A stretch of DNA of 5,711 nucleotides from JAYEJW01 sp034716535 (GTDB lineage Bacteria > Pseudomonadota > Gammaproteobacteria > Chromatiales > Chromatiaceae): assembly GCA_034716535.1 (NCBI GenBank), contig JAYEJW010000598.1:1-5711 (forward strand). Reading direction: 5' to 3'. Below, piece by piece: positions 1 through 5,645 of the stretch. The notes under the pieces are model-generated. The model searched no databases. It was not told the DNA's origin and was given only the letters and a program-made list of their open reading frames with translations. Both the position numbers and the translations under genes were made by a program. The stretch's first letter is position 1; every line of letters begins with the position of its first letter.

Positions 1-154
1 CGATTTGAGAGGGATGCTTTTCCATCCTGCGTTGGAAGCCTTCCCGCGGGCGGTCGACGTTTCGATCCTCGTCGAATTACCGCTGCCTACCATGGGTTAC
101 CAGGGTGAAGAAAAAGCAGCCACCGGGTACAAAGGCTCGGCGGTAGTCGCTCAT
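1..154 (-). pseudogene. REP-associated tyrosine transposase (RAYT), 5' part, with in-frame stop
   Basis: This is the N-terminal part of a RAYT (REP-associated tyrosine transposase, Y1/IS200-like HUH family), which mobilises or maintains REP palindromes. Translation from the ATG at 154 gives MSDYRRAFVPGGCFFFTLVT, a start I recognise as typical of the family. The frame then meets TAA at 79-77 and stays open beyond it to the window edge, reading FDEDRNV, REGF and MEKHPSQI, which resemble the next conserved RAYT segment. The frame is therefore right and the stop is a point lesion, unless it is a sequencing error. The HUH and catalytic tyrosine motifs would lie left of base 1 and cannot be judged. 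The ATG overlaps the stop of the truncated avd frame, and a REP-like hairpin lies just upstream, as usual for RAYT loci. The family call is from memory of the N-terminal sequence. Confidence 0.75.
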
Positions 155-375
155 GGGGGTAATCGGTGGAACCGCTTCGCTTGTTCCACCCTACGATGTT
201 GCTTGGCGCGCGTGCAGGCCGCCTCCAGGAGCAGCTCCAGGACGTCAAGCAGCGCCTGCTCCAGGCGCTCGCCGAGGGTGTAGCGTCGCATGCGCAGAAA
301 CTCGTCGAGCTGCGGAACCAGCCAGCGGATCAGCTCGCGGCAGTCCTGGACCGCTTGCGGTGTCCTGTCGCTCAA
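151..375 (-). CDS. avd: Avd-type diversity-generating retroelement accessory protein, C-terminally truncated
   Basis: Avd proteins are small four-helix-bundle proteins that bind the DGR reverse transcriptase and template RNA and are needed for mutagenic retrohoming. From a TTG at 375 the frame reads SDRTPQAVQDCRELIRWLVP, then QLDEFLRMRRYTLGERLEQA and LLDVLELLLEA. This is the characteristic first half of the family, with a W-L-P-x-L-x-x-F-x-R-x-R-[YF]-T-L-G-x-R-L core. Full-length Avd is roughly 110-130 residues. Here similarity ends after LLEAACTRAKQH, at about 64 residues, and the rest of the frame is read from REP-like sequence. At least one helix of the bundle is therefore missing, and the product is probably non-functional. 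A GTG at 444 would give 97 residues, but its extra N-terminus looks non-conserved. TTG at 375 is preferred because similarity begins there and a GAGG lies about 10 bases upstream. It follows the variable-protein gene on the same strand, as in a DGR cassette. Confidence 0.72.
   Translation of the reverse strand: MSDRTPQAVQDCRELIRWLVPQLDEFLRMRRYTLGERLEQALLDVLELLLEAACTRAKQHRRVEQAKRFHRLPP
165..190. repeat. REP-like palindrome upstream of the RAYT
   Basis: GGTGGAAC (165-172) and GTTCCACC (183-190) form a perfect 8-bp stem around a 10-nt loop. It lies 11 bases upstream of the RAYT start codon. The unit, read GGTGGAACAAGCGAAGCGG on the minus strand, resembles REP elements found next to RAYT genes in many proteobacteria. 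It also marks the point where the avd-like reading frame loses its similarity, so it is probably the edge of the inserted RAYT/REP unit. The stem is seen directly; the REP assignment is inferred from its form and its neighbour. Confidence 0.7.
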
Positions 376-459
376 GTTACGAGAACCTCGATCGGCGCCA
401 GGCGTCGACAAGCGCCTTTCTTGGCAACGGCCCCGTTGCGCCACGGCAGACTACGCTTG

Positions 460-474
460 CACGCGAAACGCGTG
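460..474. repeat. Second short hairpin downstream of the variable-protein gene
   Basis: CACGCG (460-465) and CGCGTG (469-474) form a perfect 6-bp stem with a 3-nt loop, one base away from the longer hairpin at 476-495. Together they form two adjacent stem-loops between the target gene and avd. Neither is followed by a T-run on the minus strand, so a standard intrinsic terminator is less likely than a DNA or RNA structure. Confidence 0.55.
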
Positions 475-475
475 A

Positions 476-495
476 CCAGGGGGCAAGCCCCCTGG
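476..495. repeat. GC-rich hairpin just past the DGR variable region
   Basis: CCAGGGGGC (476-484) and GCCCCCTGG (487-495) form a perfect 9-bp stem with a 2-nt loop. It begins 12 bases downstream of the stop of the TIR-STAND-lectin gene. In the Bordetella phage BPP-1 DGR and in several others, a short GC-rich hairpin or cruciform shortly downstream of the variable region promotes target recognition in retrohoming. Position, length and GC content fit that role. A transcription terminator is the alternative, but there is no T-tract after it on the minus strand. Confidence 0.6.
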
Positions 496-507
496 ACCCC
501 CAAAGAA

Positions 508-3246
508 TCACAAGTCCTGGGCGAGACGGAAACCGATGAGAAGGAATCCGCTGTCGGCGTCGTACCAGTCGCGGAGCGCCGAACGGAGGTACTCCGGCTC
601 GTCGTCCCAAGAGCCGCCGCGGAGCACTCGCCAGCCGCAGTCACCGCCTTCCTCCTCTCCCCACGCAGAGCCATTTGTCGGTGCACCCTCGTAAGTATCG
701 TGCCAACAGTCCTGCACCCACTCCCAAACATTGCCATGGACCTCGTTCAGACCCCAAGGGTTGGCGGGCAGGCTGCCTGCCTCCAACGTCTGCTCGCGGT
801 AAACCCCAGTCTTCGGGCAATCCTCCCAACCGTAGTTGCCATCGTGGTTTGCCTGATCCGTGTTAATGCACTCGCCCGTTGAGAAGGGCGTGGTTGTGCC
901 AGCTCGTGTGGCGTACTCCCACTCCGCCTCGGTCGGTAGACGATAATGCTTGCGTGTTCGCTTGGACAGCCACGCGGCATACTCGACGGCGTCCTCCCAG
1001 CTGACATTGATCACGGGGTGCCGACCGCGCCCAAAGCCGCCGTCGAAAGGCAGTCCCTTCCCTCTCGAGAACGCGAACTGCGCATACTCATCGAAGGTGA
1101 CCTCGTAGCAACCGATGGCGAAGGCGCTCACCGTGACCTCCCGCACCGGGAACTCGTCATCGTCGCAGTCCTTCCCGCTCACGCAACCCATGTCGAACGG
1201 GCCGCCGTCCAGCGCAACCATCTGCGGTTCGTAGACGTGGCCGGCCTGAAGTGCAAGCCACGTCAGCTGGCTGTCGAAGTCGAGGTCGCGCGCGGCGTGC
1301 AAATAGTAGCTGCCGACGATGACCGCAACGGCGGCGAGTCCGACCGCCCAGGCGAGGCCCAGCAGGCGTTGGTGCGTTCGGCTGGCACGCAGGTAGGCGG
1401 CGGCGAGCGGCGAGGGCACGCCCACGCGGCCAAAGTCTCTGAGCTGTTGGCGGGAGGCGACGCCGCTGAGGCGCGGTCTGCCCGCGCCCTGCCACTGCTC
1501 GGCCAGGACCTCGAGCAGGTCCCGATCCTCGAGGCGCTTGCGCCAGGCGTCCACCCAGTCGCGCAAGGTCTTCCAGTAGGGCCGGCCGGCGGGATCGAGG
1601 CGCAGCAGGGCCTCGTGGGCGAGGTCGACGCGGTAGGTCGTCTTCCCGGTCCGGTCGGTCTCTGTCTCCGAGACCACGACCAAGCGGGGGTCTGGGTCGG
1701 GACCGGCCTGTCCGTGCGCGTCGCGCAGCCCGGAGAGTCTGTCGAGCACCCTCTCGGCTTCCGGACCACCCCCGGCGGCCTGTAGCGCCATGGCGCGGGA
1801 GACAGGCCGCTTGGTGTCCTGGCTCTCTTTCCCGGGTTTGACCAGGGCGAGCAGCAGCCCGCGCGCCCGGTCTCGGCCGTCGGCACCCAGGCTGGCTAGA
1901 AGCCGATCCGCGCCCTTGGCCAGCGCGCCGGCCACGCCGTTCAGTGCGCGGTAGTCCTCCGCCCGCAGGATCCGGTCGTCGCGCTTTTGGGCGGCCTCCC
2001 AGAGCAGGCGCAGCAGATTGGCCACCAGGGGCAGCGGGGCACGCTCGCGGATAGCGTCCTCGACGATGCGCTCGGGAAGGCTCGGCTCGCTCCATGCGAG
2101 GCCCGCCCGTTGGGCCGGGATGCGGACGATCTCGCGCAGCCCTGCCAGGCTCAACGGCTGCAGGTCGTAGCGCCCGGCGCGCGCGTTAAGTAGACCCTGC
2201 AGGCGCGGCAGCTCACCGAAGCGGGGCAGAAAGTCGCTGCGGATCGTGGTGACCAGGTAGAGGGGACCGTCGGCCTCCTCGAGGGCGGTGGCCAGCAGGG
2301 CGTCGATGCGTGCCAGCGCCATGGGGTCTATGGTCAGCGTGAACAGCTCCTCGAACTGGTCGATCACGAGCAGCAGACGGTTCGGTTCTGGAAGCGCGAC
2401 CTCCAGGAGGTAGCCGAGATCGTCCGCATCGGTGCGCGCGGTACTTCGCAGGTTGTCGAAGCGTTGCACGTCTGCCTTGCCCTTCAGCGTCTGTTCCAGA
2501 ATGGCGGCCAAGGCCTGCAGGGGCCTTTCGCCGGGACGCAGGAGCAGTACCGTCCAGTCACCAGGGTTTGTCTCCTCCAGCCAGCCCCCGCGCACGGCGG
2601 GGATGAGGCCCGCGCGCACGAGCGAGGACTTGCCCACACCGCTGGGCCCCTCGATCTGCAGCCAGCGGCGTTGCACGCCGTCCAGACCCGGTCCCAGCCG
2701 CTGAAGCAGGGCCAGCGTGTCCGCCTGGCGCCCGAGGAAGAAGTCGGCCGCATGCTCATCGAACGGCAGGAGACCCGGAAAAGGACAGGCGTCGGCGACC
2801 AGTGGGGGAGTCGGCGCCGTTGCGCCTCGCAGCTCGGCCGCGAGCTCGGCGAAGTCGAAGCCGTCCAGATCCGGCGGCAAACGGCGGGCCTGGAAGAGAG
2901 AGAGAAAGGGGGGGAGGGATTCGGGGGAGACCCCCTCCAACAGAAGGGGCAGGATTGGCAGCCCGCCGTCCACGTGGCGCTTTAGCGCGACCCCGAGCTC
3001 GGGCTTCACCCAACGGCGCACGCCGCCGCGCCCGAGCAGGATCAGATAAGCCCCGCAGCGGCTCAGGGCCTCCTCAAGCTTGCTCTGCCAGTCATCGCCC
3101 CAGCCGATGCCACCCTCGTCCCACCAGACATCGACGCCCGCCGTCTGCAGGCCTGCCACAACGGCACGTGCCGCTTTCCGGTCCAGGCTCGTGAAGCTCA
3201 AGAAGACCGTGCGGTCCTGATTCTGTGTTTCCCCCGCTGGATTCAT
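508..3246 (-). CDS. TIR - STAND NTPase - transmembrane - FGE/C-type-lectin protein (DGR target)
   Basis: A 912-residue multidomain protein, probably a defence or conflict sensor. Residues ~12-140 are a TIR domain: it opens with TVFLSF and has RRWVKPELGVAL, whose E83 aligns with the catalytic Glu of NAD-cleaving TIRs such as SARM1 E642. Residues ~154-440 are a STAND-type NTPase of the nSTAND1 kind: CPFPGLLPF...FFLGRQ entry motif, Walker A GPSGVGKSS at 200-208, Walker B LLLVIDQFEE ending near 300. A helical region follows. Residues ~628-649 form one transmembrane helix preceded by RASRTHQR, so the N-terminus should be cytosolic and the C-terminus outside. Residues ~675-912 are an FGE-sulfatase/C-type-lectin domain (RLPTEAEWEYA, GNVWEWVQD, RVLRGGSW). 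The FGE catalytic cysteines after RGGS are absent, so it should bind a ligand rather than make formylglycine. The ATG at 3246 is preferred to the in-frame start at 3303 because GAGGCAAG lies just upstream. The STAND subfamily and the biological role are inferred. Confidence 0.85.
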   Translation of the reverse strand: MNPAGETQNQDRTVFLSFTSLDRKAARAVVAGLQTAGVDVWWDEGGIGWGDDWQSKLEEALSRCGAYLILLGRGGVRRWVKPELGVALKRHVDGGLPILPLLLEGVSPESLPPFLSLFQARRLPPDLDGFDFAELAAELRGATAPTPPLVADACPFPGLLPFDEHAADFFLGRQADTLALLQRLGPGLDGVQRRWLQIEGPSGVGKSSLVRAGLIPAVRGGWLEETNPGDWTVLLLRPGERPLQALAAILEQTLKGKADVQRFDNLRSTARTDADDLGYLLEVALPEPNRLLLVIDQFEELFTLTIDPMALARIDALLATALEEADGPLYLVTTIRSDFLPRFGELPRLQGLLNARAGRYDLQPLSLAGLREIVRIPAQRAGLAWSEPSLPERIVEDAIRERAPLPLVANLLRLLWEAAQKRDDRILRAEDYRALNGVAGALAKGADRLLASLGADGRDRARGLLLALVKPGKESQDTKRPVSRAMALQAAGGGPEAERVLDRLSGLRDAHGQAGPDPDPRLVVVSETETDRTGKTTYRVDLAHEALLRLDPAGRPYWKTLRDWVDAWRKRLEDRDLLEVLAEQWQGAGRPRLSGVASRQQLRDFGRVGVPSPLAAAYLRASRTHQRLLGLAWAVGLAAVAVIVGSYYLHAARDLDFDSQLTWLALQAGHVYEPQMVALDGGPFDMGCVSGKDCDDDEFPVREVTVSAFAIGCYEVTFDEYAQFAFSRGKGLPFDGGFGRGRHPVINVSWEDAVEYAAWLSKRTRKHYRLPTEAEWEYATRAGTTTPFSTGECINTDQANHDGNYGWEDCPKTGVYREQTLEAGSLPANPWGLNEVHGNVWEWVQDCWHDTYEGAPTNGSAWGEEEGGDCGWRVLRGGSWDDEPEYLRSALRDWYDADSGFLLIGFRLAQDL
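514..632 (-). other. Putative DGR variable region (VR) at the 3' end of the lectin domain
   Basis: The last ~40 codons keep the scaffold WRVLRGGSW...P...LRSA.R...IGFRLA that DGR-diversified FGE-type lectins share. Positions that are usually Asn from AAC/AAT template codons carry varied residues: D881, D882, Y886, L891, D893, Y895, S899, F901, L902, L903. Nearly all use codons ending in C or T (GAC, TAC, CTC, AGC, TTC, CTT), as expected if only A positions of AAY codons were replaced. The frame ends 12 bases before a strong GC-rich hairpin. The codon pattern is seen directly; the VR call is by family analogy, since no template repeat is in the window for direct comparison. Confidence 0.68.
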
Positions 3247-3704
3247 TCTTGCCTCTTCGCGATTCGTGCTCGCTCCCCCGCCTTTGCTCCCAGGGAACGT
3301 CACCGACCTTTGTAGCAGCTGCCGTACGATGAGGGTCCGAGGCTACAGCCGCACGCGAAACGTCTTTCGGCAGAGTAACGAAGCCACAGCGTGTGCACAA
3401 TCCGCGGGGGGCAATTACAGGACCCGACCTCCGCTCGTTTAAACGAAGACGCGGAATCGGAACGAAATAGACGAGACGCAGCCTGCCCAATCAGATTCGC
3501 CAGGCTCGGCCCACCGGGAAAAGGCGAGCAGGCGTATCTTGTGGAAACCGAGATACCTGCCCATCGCCTTGGCAGGACCAACATTTCGACCATCGGCGCC
3601 GGCGGAGGGGGTTGATCTTGCGGTTGTATCTTGAGCGTGCGGGAGGGGCGGGAACAAACGGCCACTGTTACCCGTAGTGTTACCTGATTGGCACGTTACG
3701 AACG
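3247..3704. other. Non-coding stretch between the DGR target gene and the tRNA terminator
   Basis: I find no convincing gene here. The open frames on both strands lack recognisable motifs and overlap in conflicting phases. Small structures are present: a perfect 12-bp palindrome TCGTTTAAACGA at 3435-3446; an imperfect inverted repeat at 3528-3560, in which GTATCT pairs with AGATAC and GCAG with CTGC; and a tandem TGTTACC pair at 3666-3684. It presumably holds the promoter of the leftward TIR-STAND gene. Confidence 0.5.
3372..3400 (-). promoter_or_regulatory. Weak candidate promoter for the TIR-STAND-lectin gene
   Basis: On the minus strand TTGTGC (3400-3395) and TACTCT (3377-3372) are separated by 17 bases, about 125 bases upstream of the ATG at 3246. 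Both boxes match the sigma-70 consensus only partly, so this is a candidate and no more. Confidence 0.2.
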
Positions 3705-3736
3705 AAAAAGGCCCAGCCGTTTCCAGCTAAGGCCTT
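3705..3736 (-). terminator. Rho-independent terminator of the tRNA locus
   Basis: On the minus strand, AAGGCC, a T bulge and TAGC pair with GCTG and GGCCTT around a short loop, followed directly by a T run (GGCCTTTTT). It starts 8 bases past the tRNA CCA end, where a tRNA terminator belongs. This suggests that the sequence left of the tRNA fragment is the original downstream flank of the target tRNA gene. Confidence 0.75.
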
Positions 3737-3744
3737 GTTTTATT

Positions 3745-3792
3745 TGGTGCGCCCTGATGGACTCGAACCATCGACCACCTGATTAACAGTCA
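3745..3792 (-). other. 3' fragment of a tRNA gene: probable attachment site (attR)
   Basis: The minus strand reads as the 3' part of a tRNA: anticodon loop CTGTTAA, 3' anticodon strand TCAGG, variable loop TGGTC, T-stem GATGG/CCATC around TTCGAGT, 3' acceptor strand AGGGCGC, A73, CCA. The 5' half is absent: upstream sequence lacks a D-arm, the matching acceptor strand GCGCCCT and the full 5' anticodon stem. Such fragments are left when an integrase inserts an element into the 3' end of a tRNA gene. The loop as written would be GTT (Asn). However, the GCGCCC-type acceptor, A73 and TAATCAGG fit tRNA-Arg(TCT) better, and the two possibilities differ only at anticodon positions 34-35, which may lie outside the conserved core. 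The fragment points away from the integrase, so the island body and the intact tRNA should lie to the right. Confidence 0.8.
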
Positions 3793-3930
3793 CAGAACCG
3801 GCCTTTCTACGTCCTTCTCTCGTTCCCCATAGTTTACTATCTATTACTACCAATCAAGCAGTTAGAGTGCTATCCTTTTCTATGTGACAACTTCCGTTTT
3901 CGATTCCGCGTGGTGACTCAATGGTGACTC
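3793..3930. other. Island end between tRNA fragment and integrase
   Basis: No gene is seen. The stretch is clearly more AT-rich than its surroundings (TTTACTATCTATTACTACC and neighbours), as expected for the attachment-site arm of an integrating element, and should contain the integrase promoter. I could not pick one convincing -35/-10 pair. Confidence 0.45.
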
Positions 3931-3931
3931 A
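3911..3931 (+). repeat. Tandem TGGTGACTCA repeats, possible integrase arm-type sites
   Basis: TGGTGACTCA occurs twice, at 3911-3920 and 3922-3931, an 11-base period of about one helical turn. It lies between the tRNA fragment and the integrase gene and runs into the ATG at 3931. Tandem short repeats near the crossover site are typical arm-type sites bound by the N-terminal domain of tRNA-targeting integrases, and could also allow autoregulation of int. The repeats are seen; the role is inferred. Confidence 0.55.
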
Positions 3932-3981
3932 TGCGAAAACGTGAAAATCAGAAGCGGCGTTACCCGAGAGGACTGGCACCC

Positions 3982-5184
3982 GTGAAACTGACCAAGCGAA
4001 CCCTAGACGCGGCAACCTACCAAGGCGAGGGAAACGCCCGTTTCGTCCTGTGGGATGACGAACTTCCCGGCTTCGGCTGCCGAATCTACCCCGGGGGGCG
4101 AAAAGCCTTTGTCCTGTCCTACCGAACCCAGGGGCGCAAGCGGCTGATGACCATCGGCACCTATGGCGCCTGGACTGTGGATAAGGCCCGAAAGGCGGCG
4201 CGCTCGCACCTCGCGAGTGTGGAGACGAAAGAAGCGGACCCGCTCGAAGAGAGGCAGAAAGCGGCCCGCGGGGAGACAGTCCGGGACCTGTGCGGCGCAT
4301 ACATGGAGCGGCACGGGAACGCCAAGAAAAGCGGGGCGGACGATAAGCGGCGAATCGGCCGCTACATCCTGCCGGCGTGGGGTAACCTGAAGGCGGCAGC
4401 GATCAAGCGGGCAGACGTTGCAAGCCTGCATATGAAGATCGGCAAGCGGGCGCCCTACGAAGCAAACCGGGTTCTGGCCCTACTGTCGAAAATGTTTGAG
4501 CTGGCCCGGCGCTGGGGGTTCGTCCCCGAGGGACACCCCAACCCGGCGCGGGACATTGACCGCTTCAAGGAACAGAAGCGCGACCGCTGGATTACCCCCG
4601 AGGAGCTGCCCCGCCTGGCCCAAGCGATCAACGAAGAGCCCAACCAATCGGCACGGTTCGCCCTGTGGCTCTATCTGCTGACCGGCGCCCGCAAAAGCGA
4701 GCTGCTGCAGGCGCGTTGGGAAGATGTGTCCTTTGAGCGGGCGGAGCTTCGTCTGCCCGAGACCAAAGCCGGGCGGCCCCACTACATCCCCTTGAGCGCT
4801 CCCACCCTGGCTCTGCTGCAACAGATCCCGCGCGAAGAGGGGAATCCTCACATTCTGCCCGGCAAGCTGACCGGCGCCCACCTGGTGAATATCGCGAAGC
4901 CCTGGAGCCGTGTCCGCAAGACGGCCGGCGTTGAGGATGTTCGCCTTCACGACCTGCGGCGGACCGTGGGGAGCTGGCTCGCCCAGGCCGGGAACTCGCT
5001 GCACCTGATCGGGCGCGTTCTCAATCACTCCAACCAATCGACAACCGCTATCTATGCCCGGTTCGCCCAGGATCAGGTACGCGACGCCCTGGAACAACAC
5101 GCGGCGCGCCTGCTGGGGGCGGCAGGGATCACGGAAACGGCGGACGTGGTGGAGCTCAAGAAGCCGAAGCGGGGTGCAGCATGA
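3982..5184 (+). CDS. int: P4-type tyrosine recombinase / integrase
   Basis: Site-specific recombinase of the genomic-island type, cutting and joining DNA at a tRNA 3' end through a 3'-phosphotyrosine intermediate. Counted from the GTG at 3982 (400 residues), an N-terminal arm-binding domain (KLTKRTLDAA...VLWDDELPGFGCRIYPGGRKAFVLSYR, DUF4102-like) is followed by a SAM-like core-binding domain at about 100-190 and the catalytic domain. The whole active-site set is visible: R237 (TGARKSELL), K262 (TKAGRPHYIPL), H323 and R326 (HDLRR), H349 (LNHS) and Y358 (IYARF). It should therefore be active. The GTG at 3982 is preferred because family similarity begins there and GAGAGGA lies upstream. An ATG at 3931 gives 417 residues but has no Shine-Dalgarno and overlaps the TGGTGACTCA repeats. 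The stop overlaps the next ORF by ATGA. The adjacent tRNA fragment is its probable att site. Confidence 0.93.
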   Translation: MKLTKRTLDAATYQGEGNARFVLWDDELPGFGCRIYPGGRKAFVLSYRTQGRKRLMTIGTYGAWTVDKARKAARSHLASVETKEADPLEERQKAARGETVRDLCGAYMERHGNAKKSGADDKRRIGRYILPAWGNLKAAAIKRADVASLHMKIGKRAPYEANRVLALLSKMFELARRWGFVPEGHPNPARDIDRFKEQKRDRWITPEELPRLAQAINEEPNQSARFALWLYLLTGARKSELLQARWEDVSFERAELRLPETKAGRPHYIPLSAPTLALLQQIPREEGNPHILPGKLTGAHLVNIAKPWSRVRKTAGVEDVRLHDLRRTVGSWLAQAGNSLHLIGRVLNHSNQSTTAIYARFAQDQVRDALEQHAARLLGAAGITETADVVELKKPKRGAA

Positions 5185-5369
5185 ACCGGCAACGACCCTG
5201 CGACACCCGTCGCGAGATCATGCGGGACCTCAAGGCGGTAGCGCGCCAAGCCGACAAGGAGGGCGATAGCGACACCCGCAACCGCGCGGCGGCGGAATGG
5301 TTCCGACTGGCGAACCGGACCGAGGCCCGCAAGGCGCCGCGGTATTTGGAAGCCGGGCGGCTGATCTGA
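5181..5369 (+). CDS. Small charged protein of unknown function, coupled to the integrase
   Basis: A 62-residue, very charged protein (many Arg, Lys, Asp and Glu) with no membrane segment or signal peptide and a mostly helical look: MRDLKAVARQADKEGDSDTR, then AAAEWFRLANRTEARKAPRY. I do not recognise a family. The ATG overlaps the integrase stop as ATGA, and GGGG lies about 7 bases upstream, so translational coupling to int is likely. Its position directly after the integrase could suit a small DNA-binding or excision-type protein, but no helix-turn-helix can be claimed from the sequence. Confidence 0.6.
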   Translation: MNRQRPCDTRREIMRDLKAVARQADKEGDSDTRNRAAAEWFRLANRTEARKAPRYLEAGRLI

Positions 5370-5391
5370 TGACACAATGGAGGGCGAGACG

Positions 5392-5505
5392 ATGAGACTT
5401 GAAGCAATATCCCCGATGCTGAACGGCTGGCAAGGTGAAACCGAGACCACCACCGACCACGCGGACCTGACCCGCCGCGGTCTAGCGAGAGGAGAGCCGT
5501 CATGA
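5392..5505 (+). CDS. Very small ORF (37 aa) in the post-integrase gene chain
   Basis: The frame reads MRLEAISPMLNGWQGETETT and ends GLARGEPS, 37 residues with no recognised family. A strong Shine-Dalgarno, GGAGG, lies at 5379-5383, 8 bases before the ATG. The stop overlaps the ATG of the next ORF as ATGA. Good ribosome binding and tight coupling support translation, although the length alone would not. An 8-codon ORF (5369-5395) links the previous stop to this start. Confidence 0.4.
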   Translation: MRLEAISPMLNGWQGETETTTDHADLTRRGLARGEPS

Positions 5506-5645
5506 AACCACACACCCTGATGGGGGAAATCGTTCACGCGCACCGCGAAGACCTGCGAAGCGCACCCATCGCGATAAGGGGGCTCCTGATTAGAAACAAT
5601 CTTCAGCCAGGCTCACGAACTGAGCCACCGAGGGGCGCACCCTGA
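5502..5645 (+). CDS. Small ORF (47 aa), probably truncated by the IS insertion
   Basis: The frame starts MKPHTLMGEIVHAHREDLRS and is preceded by AGGAG 7 bases upstream. Its ATG overlaps the stop of the previous ORF. It has no family I recognise. From about residue 27 (after APIAI) the frame is read from what seems to be the left end of an IS1595-type element starting near 5578, so the C-terminus (LLIRNNLQPGSRTEPPRGAP) is probably not native. The original gene was likely longer and would continue beyond the insertion. Confidence 0.4.
   Translation: MKPHTLMGEIVHAHREDLRSAPIAIRGLLIRNNLQPGSRTEPPRGAP

Noticed and set aside
166..882. 238-aa plus-strand frame across the DGR variable region
   Set aside because: Antisense to both the lectin C-terminus and avd, with no recognisable family.
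508..1170. Active formylglycine-generating enzyme
   Set aside because: The catalytic cysteine pair expected after RGGS is absent, and the protein context is that of a binding domain.
946..1785. Long open frame on the plus strand (279 aa)
   Set aside because: It is antisense to the TIR-STAND-lectin gene, shows no domain motifs, and is explained by high GC in an opposing frame.
1157..2095. 312-aa minus-strand frame rich in Arg, Pro and Ala
   Set aside because: Out-of-frame shadow of the STAND region; low-complexity composition typical of GC-rich shadows.
3092..3490. 132-aa minus-strand frame overlapping the TIR start
   Set aside because: Overlaps the TIR domain in another phase, has no clear Shine-Dalgarno and no motif.
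3300..3665. 121-aa minus-strand frame in the intergenic region
   Set aside because: No motif, conflicting frames on both strands and no good ribosome-binding site; treated as non-coding.
3745..3820. A complete tRNA gene
   Set aside because: The 5' acceptor strand, D-arm and full 5' anticodon stem are missing, so only the 3' fragment can be supported.
4480..5100. 206-aa minus-strand frame inside the integrase
   Set aside because: Antisense shadow of a clearly coding tyrosine recombinase.
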